64,000 bases of DNA from the NCBI RefSeq assembly GCF_003058325.1, contig NZ_CP028843.1, positions 5,449,001-5,513,000 of the forward strand, in the 5' to 3' direction. Both the position numbers and the translations under genes were made by a program. The stretch comes from Methylobacterium currus (GTDB lineage: Bacteria > Pseudomonadota > Alphaproteobacteria > Rhizobiales > Beijerinckiaceae). Below are positions 39,001 through 46,411 of the stretch, piece by piece. Position 1 is the first letter of the stretch. Each line of letters opens with the position of its first letter. Below the pieces are notes generated by a model, which was given only the letters and a program-made list of their open reading frames with translations, was not told the origin of the DNA and made no database searches.

Positions 39001-40153
39001 GCCGCGGAAACGCAACCGCTCGCCCTTGATGCTGGACCTCCGCGATCAGCTCTTCATAGAGGCTCAGGTTGGGCTGGAGCGTGAAGGCGGCTTCGAACCG
39101 CGCACGGGCTGCGGCGCGAGCTTGGGCAATGAGTGCGTCGTCGGCGAAGGCGCGATCGAAGATGGCAGCACAGGTGTCGACGTCCGCGAAGTAGAACTGG
39201 TTGCAGCCTGCAGTCCATCGATTAAATCGGTTGTCGTGTGCAATAACTGCGGAGCCCGCGGCCAGTGCTTCGACGAGCGAAGGATTCGTCCCGCCTACCG
39301 TATGTCCGTGACAATAGGCGCGGGCATGGACGCGCAAACTATCCATGACAGCCCGGTCGTAAATGCTGCCGAGGAAAACAACGTTTGAACCAGCCGCCGC
39401 ACGTACGGCCGCGTGGTAGGCATTGCCTGGATCAAGCGACCCAACGACGGCGAGACGACGCCCCTGCACGGACGCCATCCCGAACGCGCGGACGATCTCC
39501 AGGACGCTGTTCTCCGGCTCGACCCGGCAGACGGTCAGCGCATAACCATCAGGGGCGAGGCCATGCACGGATAACGGCTCGGTCGGCGCAGTCTCCACTG
39601 GCTCCGATCCATAAGGGATCATTGCGATCTTGCCAGGATGGGACCGGTCGGCAAGATGGGCCGCAATTTCCGGATGATCGGCGATAAGCACAGATCCAGC
39701 AAAGGCGGCGATGTGCTCGTTAAGCCAGAACCAGATTTTCACCATCGACGACCATTTTGAGCGTTTCCATTCGATTCCGTCCATGTTGATGACAGTGGGC
39801 TTGCCGAGAATCCGCGGCAGCAGCGACAGGAAGCCCGTATTGTAACCCAGAACGAGCAGTATCCCAGGCCGCTGACAGGCGTGCACCATCGACCTGCAGT
39901 CGAACCCGAGTGACCCGAGGGAGCCGCCGTCGCGTGAGCCGATATGAATGCGCCGAACGCCGCGCCAACGGTCCTCCGAGATGCTCCGACCAGGCGCCGC
40001 CTCGTCCTGACAATAAACACTGATGTCCCAACCTCGCGCCGTGAGATAGAGTGACAATTGCTCCGCGAACGTTTCAAAGCCGCCGTGAGCCGCGGGCACG
40101 CCGCGACAGCCGAGGATTGAAACTTGCTGCTGAACTGTATCGGTTCTTGGCAT
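38987..40153 (-). CDS. Glycosyltransferase with DUF1972 N-terminal domain (rhamnosyltransferase-like)
   Basis: A 388-residue GT-B protein. The N-terminus VSILGCRGVPAAHGGFETFA is the DUF1972 signature seen in rhamnosyltransferases. The segment GKPTVINMDGIEWKRSKW also belongs to that domain. The GT4-like half has ALTVCRVEPENSVLEIVRAF and HTVGGTNPSLVEALAAGSAV, where the two Glu of the motif are in PSLVEAL and nearby. Predicted cytoplasmic sugar addition in EPS synthesis. It converges on the acetyltransferase. Confidence 0.88.
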   Translation of the reverse strand: MPRTDTVQQQVSILGCRGVPAAHGGFETFAEQLSLYLTARGWDISVYCQDEAAPGRSISEDRWRGVRRIHIGSRDGGSLGSLGFDCRSMVHACQRPGILLVLGYNTGFLSLLPRILGKPTVINMDGIEWKRSKWSSMVKIWFWLNEHIAAFAGSVLIADHPEIAAHLADRSHPGKIAMIPYGSEPVETAPTEPLSVHGLAPDGYALTVCRVEPENSVLEIVRAFGMASVQGRRLAVVGSLDPGNAYHAAVRAAAGSNVVFLGSIYDRAVMDSLRVHARAYCHGHTVGGTNPSLVEALAAGSAVIAHDNRFNRWTAGCNQFYFADVDTCAAIFDRAFADDALIAQARAAARARFEAAFTLQPNLSLYEELIAEVQHQGRAVAFPRLTQP

Positions 40154-40715
40154 GTCGCAGAATTCCCATCGGTAACCCGCGCAACAGTGCAGCGCTGCAG
40201 AACGGATGGAATATGAAAAACTCCCAGTATAGGCGGTCCATCTTGCGTGCTATTTGGATCCGCCCTATTCGCTTCTACTTGTATGAATTGCTATTTTGTG
40301 ATAGATGACAGATATCAGATCGTATCGCAAGTAGCCGAAGTTCACTGGAAGCTCTTGGGCGAGTATTATGGTTCGCCGCTCCTCCTATACAGGAGCTTAT
40401 TGTTCAATTTTCCATTGTCATTAAGGCTCACACAAAAAGAATTTCGGCCGTAATTTTTGCATTGTCAGCAGTTTTTATTTAGAATTTTAGCATTTTTCGT
40501 AATAAGAAAATTCACATTGGCCGTTCACGAACACAGTCACACTCTTGTTTCGTACTTTGGATTCGTAGCTGGGAACGGAAGGTAAAACTGAGGATGCAGC
40601 AAACCATGCGGGGTAAAACTGCAAATTTGCGATACGCTCCTCGTGTTTGTCTTTGTCGTATTTGACGCTTCGACCGATGCGAGTCGAGGTCCGAATTCAG
40701 GTAGGAGGGCCTGCC
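40154..40715. other. AT-rich gap left of the IS630
   Basis: About 560 bases without a supported gene, distinctly AT-rich, holding the promoter region of the DUF1972 glycosyltransferase at its left end. Several short open frames exist but none is convincing. Confidence 0.4.
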
Positions 40716-40793
40716 ATGTCGCCCGGCCACGAGCCTAGTGCATTGACGCATTCAGATGATTCACGTCAGGCGTGAGGCATGCGAGTCTGAGGC

Positions 40794-41918
40794 ATGGCTC
40801 AGACTGTCTGCGTGATTCCCAGCGCCGCCGACCTGGCGCACCTGTCCGCCATCGTCGCCGATCGGGCGCAGCCCCTCAAGCACATCCAGCGCGCCCGCAT
40901 CGTTCTGCTCTCGGCCGAACGCCTCTCCGTCCTCGACGTCGCCCGCCAGGCCGGCGTCAGCCGGCCAGCCGTCTGGCGCTGGCAACAGCGCTACGCCGAA
41001 GAAGGCGTCGAGGGACTGCTGCGCGACAAGACCCGTCCGCCTGGCAAGCCGCCCCACTCCACCGACACCGTCGCCGAGGTGCTGGCGCTGACCTGCTCCG
41101 AACCGCCCGGTGAGGTCACCCACTGGACCGGCCGCGCCCTGGCGCAGGCCGTCGGGATCTCCTTACGATCGGTCCAGCGCATCTGGGACGCACACCGCCT
41201 CCAGCCACATCGGGTCCGCAGCTTCAAGCGCTCGAACGATCCAGCCTTCGCCGAGAAGGTCGAGGACATCGTCGGCCTCTCCATGGATCCGCCGCGCCAT
41301 GCCGTCGTGCTCTCGCTCGACGAGAAGAGCCAGATCCAGGCCCTGGAACGCACCCGTCCGAGCCGACCCGTCACGCCAGGTCGTCCCGTCACGCCAGGTC
41401 GTCCCGTCACGCCAGGTCGTCCCGTCACGCCAGGTCGTCCCGAAACCCAGACCCACGACTACGTCCGTCACGGTACCACGACGCTGTTTGCCGCGCTCGA
41501 CGTGCTGGAGGGCACCGTGATCGGTCGCTGCATGCAGCGTCATCGCCACGACGAGTTCCTGCGCTTCCTCAACACTATCGAGGCCGCGGTGCCGGCCGGC
41601 AAACTGATCCACGTGATCCTGGACAACTACGCCACCCACAAGCACCCGAAAGTGCGAGCCTGGCTGGCCCGGCATCCGCGCTGGATCTTCCACTTCACTC
41701 CGACCTCGGCCTCGTGGATGAACGCGGTCGAGGGCTTCTTCTCGGCCTTGACCCGGCGCAGGCTGAAACGTGGCAGCTTCAGCGGGATCGTCGACCTTCA
41801 GGCTGCGATCAACCGCTACATCACCGAGCACAACGACAGGCCAAAGCCCTTCGTCTGGACCAAGCCGGCCGCCGCCATCCTCAATGCCGTCAACGGCAAC
41901 GCTGCACCATCCGAATGA
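40794..41918 (+). CDS. IS630-family transposase with internal repeat expansion
   Basis: A 374-residue transposase. N-terminal HTH region: ILDVARQAGVSRPAVWRWQQ-like (here SVLDVARQAGVSRPAVWRW). The DDE catalytic core has Asp in VVLSLDEKSQIQALERT, Asp in HVILDNYATHKHPKV and Glu in SWMNAVEGFFSAL. Between the first and second catalytic Asp lies PVTPGR repeated four times (41367-41438), where relatives have one such stretch before the THDYxRHGTTTLFAALDVL segment. The extra 18 residues may or may not be tolerated. The frame is intact. Confidence 0.92.
   Translation: MAQTVCVIPSAADLAHLSAIVADRAQPLKHIQRARIVLLSAERLSVLDVARQAGVSRPAVWRWQQRYAEEGVEGLLRDKTRPPGKPPHSTDTVAEVLALTCSEPPGEVTHWTGRALAQAVGISLRSVQRIWDAHRLQPHRVRSFKRSNDPAFAEKVEDIVGLSMDPPRHAVVLSLDEKSQIQALERTRPSRPVTPGRPVTPGRPVTPGRPVTPGRPETQTHDYVRHGTTTLFAALDVLEGTVIGRCMQRHRHDEFLRFLNTIEAAVPAGKLIHVILDNYATHKHPKVRAWLARHPRWIFHFTPTSASWMNAVEGFFSALTRRRLKRGSFSGIVDLQAAINRYITEHNDRPKPFVWTKPAAAILNAVNGNAAPSE
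41367..41438. repeat. Perfect 18-bp tandem repeat, four copies, in the transposase
   Basis: Four exact copies of CCCGTCACGCCAGGTCGT, each encoding PVTPGR, followed by a partial copy. The frame is kept. Confidence 0.97.
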
Positions 41919-42244
41919 GTCAGTGCACTAGATTCCAAGAAGGCCCTTATGAAGCATTGGTGCGAGAGGCCGTTGAGCAGGAATTGCTTGCCGGTAATTT
42001 GTGGCGGGCCGCTCTATGTCTCAGGGAGAATGGCCTTACTGAGGAAGCCGAGCAGTTCGAGGCCGCATCAAGACTTTCTAAGGTGAACGCAATGCAATGC
42101 CGCATCCGGGCTGGGATACCACTCGGATAGTCTATTCGAGAATGTGACTATGATGCACAGTAATTGTCGAAAAGACTTATTTTTAGAAATATAATGCAAT
42201 AAAAAAGCTCGTATAGCTGGTCGATTTATGAGAGCGCGCACTGC

Positions 42245-42545
42245 GTTAGCCGAGCCGCCATCTGGGCTCCCCTCCAGGAGGCCGACCGCCAAGGAATGCA
42301 GCAGGCTGGCACCCGCCGTCTCGCTCCAGCCATACAGATCGGCGCGACGCCGCTGTCGAACCATCGCCCGCAAGCCGCTCACGAGAGAACGAGCCTCCGC
42401 GAGCGCCGGCGCCTCGGCCATCGCCACACTCACTGCCTCGGCTTTCGTTGGGCCATCCAGCGTGATCGTCAGCAGACGAGCCAGAAGGCGCTTCGGCGGA
42501 ACTTGGCCGGGTGCGCCCTGCGCAAGGAATTCTGGATCGCGCAGG
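42245..42545 (-). pseudogene. ISL3-family transposase internal remnant
   Basis: One minus frame reads PPKRLLARLLTITLDGPTKA, then LAEARSLVSGLRAMVRQRRR and LYGWSETAGASLLHSLAVG. This matches the central helical part of ISL3 transposases (PSxRxLAxLL ... ALAxxFxAMVRxR ... GWLxxA). The DDE residues before and the RIKxLKRxMYGRA end after it are missing. No terminal repeats are seen. A sibling relic is at 60810-61090. Confidence 0.5.
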
Positions 42546-42830
42546 TTTTCTCAGACTCCTGGGCCGATCGCGACAGGGCCACGTTTTCCGAGCCCTCGTT
42601 GATCGCGTCATCGACGCCGCCTGTTACTCAGCCTGAAACGCTCAAAGTCGAGCTTAGATCGGCAATTCTTTTCACGCTGATTGACGTTCGGGGCCGCGTC
42701 GGGCTTACTCCAGATTGCATGGCCATCAGTGCACCCGTGCGATCGCGCAAATGGAAAAAGACGTTGAGCGCTTCGACCGCACTCAGCCGGTTTCCGTGCC
42801 GCTTGCCCTCTCTATTGATGGATAGAATGA

Positions 42831-43907
42831 ATGACACAGATTGTTTATGTTGATCCAAGTGCCGTTGAAAACGGAGACGGCTCACTCCAAAGCCCTCTCA
42901 ACACGTGGCTAGGAATGATTTTTGTGCCTGGCAATATCTATCTTCAGAAGTCCGGAACGCGTTTCGATGCAAACATTATGGTAACCGGCCAGGGAACCGC
43001 AGACGCTCCGATCACGATCGGGTCTTACGGCGCTGGATCATCGCCCGAGGCTAAGGGATTTTGGTTTGACGGCGCCTCCTATACGACGCTTTCTGGCTTC
43101 AAAGTCGATCACAACACTCAATGGGCTTCAGTCGCTATCGCGCGAGGAAGTCATCACATTACGATTTCCGGGAACGACATCTCCGATTCCATTTCCGGTG
43201 TCGCCATTGCAGAAGACGCCGGATCAGACAATATGGTGATCGGCAATAATATTTATGACAATAATTATTTTGGAATTACGCTGGAAAACCTGAGCGGATC
43301 CCAATTAATTCAAGACAATAACGTTCAAGGCAATGGTTGCGACGGCATTCATCTTGAATGCAATAACGCGATTGTCCATCACAGTCTTGTTCAGAACAAT
43401 GGAAAATTGATTCCCGGCTCATCCGGCATCCATACCCTTACGCACTCAGCAGATAGCGTTGGTAATAACAACATCATCTCCCACAATGCCGTTCTGGACA
43501 CGAGTGACAGTGGCAGTGGTGACGGCAATGGCATTCAGCTGGATGAATGGACTCACGACAATTTGGTTGTCGGGAATTTGATCGCAGGAAACGACGGCGT
43601 CGGCGTCAGCCTGTACGGCGCTCAAAACAGCCAGGTTCTACACAATCTGATTTCTAAGAATCAAACCGGTACTTTCGCGCAGCATGGCATTCATGCCGAG
43701 GTAGCTGTTTCTTCGAATGCCTCTCAGGCATATCTTGCATCTGGAAATTTAGTTGCAGGAAATCTGATAGATCCGAGGACGGTTCTCGATTGGCCGATTT
43801 ATACAGACAATGGTTATAGTAATGATGAAAATGGAAAGAACGCGACATTTCTTTCGAACGCAGTCGGTCCTATGGCTGTTCAGGACTTTTTCGAATGGAA
43901 TGGATGA
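42831..43907 (+). CDS. Right-handed parallel beta-helix (NosD/pectate-lyase-like) protein
   Basis: A 358-residue protein made of short repeated beta-helix turns: HHITISGNDISDSISGVAIA, NMVIGNNIYDNNYFGITLEN, LIQDNNVQGNGCDGIHLE and DNLVVGNLIAGNDGVGVSLY are successive coils with Asn ladders. It starts MTQIVYVDPSAVENGDGS, without a signal peptide. That N-terminus (YVDxxxGxDxxxGS) is common in secreted lyases and EPS-modifying proteins. Lower GC and different codon use from its neighbours point to recent acquisition. It could cleave or epimerise a polysaccharide, but no catalytic residues are certain. Ribosome site weak. Confidence 0.75.
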   Translation: MTQIVYVDPSAVENGDGSLQSPLNTWLGMIFVPGNIYLQKSGTRFDANIMVTGQGTADAPITIGSYGAGSSPEAKGFWFDGASYTTLSGFKVDHNTQWASVAIARGSHHITISGNDISDSISGVAIAEDAGSDNMVIGNNIYDNNYFGITLENLSGSQLIQDNNVQGNGCDGIHLECNNAIVHHSLVQNNGKLIPGSSGIHTLTHSADSVGNNNIISHNAVLDTSDSGSGDGNGIQLDEWTHDNLVVGNLIAGNDGVGVSLYGAQNSQVLHNLISKNQTGTFAQHGIHAEVAVSSNASQAYLASGNLVAGNLIDPRTVLDWPIYTDNGYSNDENGKNATFLSNAVGPMAVQDFFEWNG

Positions 43908-44060
43908 TATTGTCCCAAAAAATTTGGAGGATAATGATTCATAGGGAGAAGGCGTATGTCCGTCGATCCGAATCGGCTCGCCCTACACTGCGTCTTTATC
44001 AGGTGGTAAGAACCTGCGGCGCTACATGAAATCGAGGCCTAGTGCACTGGTACCATCGCG

Positions 44061-44088
44061 CTTTCGCATCGACACGTAGATGCGAAAG
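44061..44088. repeat. Short hairpin (10-bp stem)
   Basis: CTTTCGCATC and GATGCGAAAG pair around an 8-base loop. It lies 12 bases inside the IS630-like end at 44039. No T-tract. Confidence 0.6.
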
Positions 44089-44128
44089 CATCCGGCGCAT
44101 CAGCGCCGGCGCCCGTTCGGGCTTAGCC

Positions 44129-44160
44129 AGCGCCTTCGAACGAGTCCGTTCGAAGGCGCT
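44129..44160. repeat. REP-like hairpin, left copy (upstream of hen1-pnkp)
   Basis: AGCGCCTTCGAACG and CGTTCGAAGGCGCT pair perfectly around loop AGTC. The 28-base core is identical to the right copy at 49007-49036, and both are followed by GCGGTATGA. Confidence 0.85.
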
Positions 44161-44722
44161 GCGGTATGATACGTAGGGCGATATCGAGCGGACTTGCGCC
44201 GGAGGCCGGACGTCCAGGCTCGGCCCCGGTGCCACCGTTGCGGGCTGCGCGCCAGCCTGATCCTGCGACCGACAAAGCCTGTCGACGGCAGCCCAGAACG
44301 CGCTCCTCGTCTCGGGGGGCTGCCGGTCGAGTGCCGCCTCGAAATCCGAGAGATCGACTCCTTCCATGTCGATGTGGTCGCGCTTTTCGTCGACGTGAAA
44401 AGTATCGAGGGATTATCCCCGAGTCGTGCTGAGGCAAGTCACTATAGAACACTGGTAGCGATGTCATCGGCCGAGGCGGCACAATTCTTCGGCTCTCTGT
44501 GCGAGGCGGCGCCGTCATTGAGCTTTTTTGCCGCTTTTCGGACTCTCTCGAGAGGGGCGTTAGGACCGGTTTTCAGGGCCAGTCGTGTGCATCGAGACCG
44601 GCTTCCTCGTCTCAGCCCTCCTCGTATCGTCGGACAGGCTGTGATCCAGCGGGATGGTGCGCCCGGGTGACAGGGAGCGCGTCGACGTCTTTCAACGACC
44701 GCGTGCCGTCGCCCATCCGCGC

Positions 44723-44774
44723 AAGACGTGCCTCGAAGACGTGCCTCGAAGACGTGCCTCGAAGACGTGGCTCG
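44723..44774. repeat. 13-bp tandem repeat, four copies
   Basis: Three exact copies of AAGACGTGCCTCG and a fourth with one mismatch, about 230 bases upstream of the hen1 start, outside any supported gene. Confidence 0.95.
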
Positions 44775-45007
44775 ACAACGACGGCAGCGACCTCGCACAC
44801 GATGCAGTCGCGGGGCCCTCCCCCGTTCGTGCGTGGTGTGGAACACGGGTTCCCCGATTCCGGGGAAGCCGCGCTGGCGCGCATTCGCGTCGTAAGAACT
44901 TCCGATCGAATTGACGTCGGCGGTTGCGCAATGCGAGGTCGGTCCGACGACCATGCTGGCGCTCCAGATGATCGGGGGCGCTGTGCCGCTTGCCGGGATC
45001 CACGCTC

Positions 45008-46411
45008 GTGTTCCTCTCCGTCATGACCACGCATCGACCCGCCACCGACCTCGGCTTCCTGCTCCACAAGAACCCGGTCCGTACGCAGGATCTCGATCTC
45101 GGCTTCGGACGAGCCGTGATGTTCTACCCGGAGGCGTCGGAGGAGCGCTGCGAATTCGTTCTCACGCTCGACATCGACCCGGTCGCCCTGGTGCGCGGGC
45201 GCTCCGGCGGCGATGGCCTGCTCGACCAGTACGTCAACGACCGGCCCTACGCCGCCTCGTCCTTCCTGAGCGTCGCGATCGGCCGCTGCCTCGGCGCCGC
45301 CATGGGTGGACGCAGCAAGGACCGCCCCGCTCTTGCGGAGACGGCGATTCCGCTCGACGTCACGGTCGTGCCTCTGCCGGTGCGCGGTCCGCACGACCTC
45401 GTCGAGCGCCTGTTCGCGCCCCTCGGCTATGCGGTCGAGGTCACGCGTCACCCGCTCGATCCCGAGCGCCCGGAGTGGGGTCACGCGCCCCACGTCACGC
45501 TGCGGCTGCGCGCCACCGCCCGGCTCGCCGAGCTCCTCACCCACCTCTCCGTGCTCATGCCGGTGCTCGACGACCGCAAGCACTACTTCGTCGGGGAGGA
45601 CGAGATTGAGACGCTGCTTGCCCGCGGCGAAGGCTGGCTTCCGGGCCATCCCGAGCGCGACCTGATCGTCGCGCGCTCCCTCAAGCGGCGCAGAGTGCTG
45701 GTCCGGCAGGCCATCGCGCAACTGGTGGAGGCTACGGCCGAGGACGAGACGACCCTCGATCCCGCCGCGCAGGAGGAGCCGGAGGCGGCGATCGAGCAGC
45801 CGGTGCGCCTTCACGAGCGGCGCCTCGATCGCGTGGCGCAGGTGATCGCCGAGAAGGGAGCCAAGCGCGTGCTCGACCTCGGCTGCGGCGACGGCAAGCT
45901 GATCGCCCGTTTGATCCGCAACCCGACCGTCGAGCAGGTGACCGGCATCGAGGTGTCGAGCGCCGAACTCGCCCGGGCCGCACGCCGGGTCGAGGCGCTG
46001 CCGGAGACGCTGCGCCGCAAGCTGGTGCTGCTCCAGGGCTCGCTCATCTACCGCGATGCGCGCCTGCGCGGGTTCGACGCCGCCGCCCTCGTCGAGGTGA
46101 TCGAGCATGTCGAGCCTGACCGCCTGCCGCATCTCGAGCGCGCCCTGTTCGGCGACGCCCGTCCGGCGACCGTCGTCGTCACCACGCCGAACCGCGATTA
46201 CAACGTCCTGTTCCCCACTCTCCCCGCGCGCCAGCTCCGGCATCCCGATCATCGCTTCGAGTGGAGCCGGGCCGAGTTCGAGGGCTGGGCCGAGCGCGTG
46301 GCCTCGACATACGGCTACGCCGTGCGCCTTGAAGGCCTTGGGGGTGTGGGTAGCGGGGATGCCTATGCCGATCTCGGCGCGCCGAGCCAGCTGGCGGTGT
46401 CCTCCCGATGA
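45008..46411 (+). CDS. hen1: Bacterial Hen1: RNA 3'-terminal ribose 2'-O-methyltransferase
   Basis: A 467-residue two-domain protein. The N-terminal domain has TTHRPATDLGFLLHKNP and RPYAASSFLSVAIGRCLG, typical of bacterial Hen1. The C-terminal methyltransferase has VLDLGCGDGK (288-297), the metal-binding EVIEH (Glu363, Glu366, His367) followed by TTPNRDYNVLF, and RHPDHRFEW with His412/His415. In the known system Hen1 methylates the 2'-OH at the cut end of a broken RNA before ligation by Pnkp, making the repaired tRNA resistant to recutting. I prefer GTG 45008 because it yields the family N-terminus xFLSVxTTHxPATDLG; ATG 45023 is the alternative. Its stop overlaps pnkp by ATGA. Confidence 0.93.
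   Translation: MFLSVMTTHRPATDLGFLLHKNPVRTQDLDLGFGRAVMFYPEASEERCEFVLTLDIDPVALVRGRSGGDGLLDQYVNDRPYAASSFLSVAIGRCLGAAMGGRSKDRPALAETAIPLDVTVVPLPVRGPHDLVERLFAPLGYAVEVTRHPLDPERPEWGHAPHVTLRLRATARLAELLTHLSVLMPVLDDRKHYFVGEDEIETLLARGEGWLPGHPERDLIVARSLKRRRVLVRQAIAQLVEATAEDETTLDPAAQEEPEAAIEQPVRLHERRLDRVAQVIAEKGAKRVLDLGCGDGKLIARLIRNPTVEQVTGIEVSSAELARAARRVEALPETLRRKLVLLQGSLIYRDARLRGFDAAALVEVIEHVEPDRLPHLERALFGDARPATVVVTTPNRDYNVLFPTLPARQLRHPDHRFEWSRAEFEGWAERVASTYGYAVRLEGLGGVGSGDAYADLGAPSQLAVSSR

Larger units (their letters stand above)
40738..41928 (+). mobile_element. IS630-family insertion sequence, apparently complete (1191 bp)
   Basis: The ends are GTGCATTGACGCATTCAGATG on the left, given here in part, and the matching inverted right end ATCCGAATGAGTCAGTGCAC; 24 terminal bases including the flanking CTA agree at 21. 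TA dinucleotides at 40736-40737 and 41929-41930 are the expected target duplication. The single transposase gene fills the element. The IS lies within a small gene it has split. Confidence 0.9.
40716..42130 (+). pseudogene. Small ORF of about 72 codons split by the IS630 insertion
   Basis: ATG 40716 follows TAGGAGGG and reads MSPGHEP up to the TA target at 40736. Removing the IS and one TA copy joins it in frame to RFQEGPYEALVREAVEQ and on through LWRAALCLRENGLTEEAEQF to TAG at 42130. The product would be an acidic, helical protein of about 72 residues. I do not recognise it. The good ribosome site and the clean in-frame join across the duplicated TA make it likely that this was a real gene before insertion. 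Confidence 0.7.
43999..44412 (-). pseudogene. Decayed DUF6894-like small gene
   Basis: On the minus strand IPRYF in one frame and HVDEKRDHIDMEGVDLSDFE in the next would join, with one base added near 44393, to a PRYFFHxxDExxxxxDxEGxDLxDxEAA pattern like the start of DUF6894 proteins common in Methylobacterium. The frame then continues AFWAAVDRLCRSQDQ and runs into the hairpin repeat at 44129. No ATG precedes PRYF. Assignment rests on this short pattern. Confidence 0.4.
43908..45007. other. Gap between the beta-helix gene and hen1 (holds repeats and a relic, no intact gene)
   Basis: About 1.1 kb without a convincing intact gene. It contains an IS630-like end (CTAGTGCACTG at 44039), two hairpins, a decayed DUF6894-like frame and a 13-bp tandem repeat, described separately. 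The hen1 promoter should lie in 44780-45000; TTGACG occurs at 44913 but no clear -10 follows. Confidence 0.5.

Noticed and set aside
40512..40751. A 79-codon minus-strand frame left of the IS630
   Set aside because: It crosses the IS630 end and the TA target, so it exists only because of the insertion.
44442..44954. Frames on both strands upstream of hen1 as an extra RNA-repair gene
   Set aside because: They run through the 13-bp tandem repeat, have no ribosome site and show no domain, so I found no third gene of the system.
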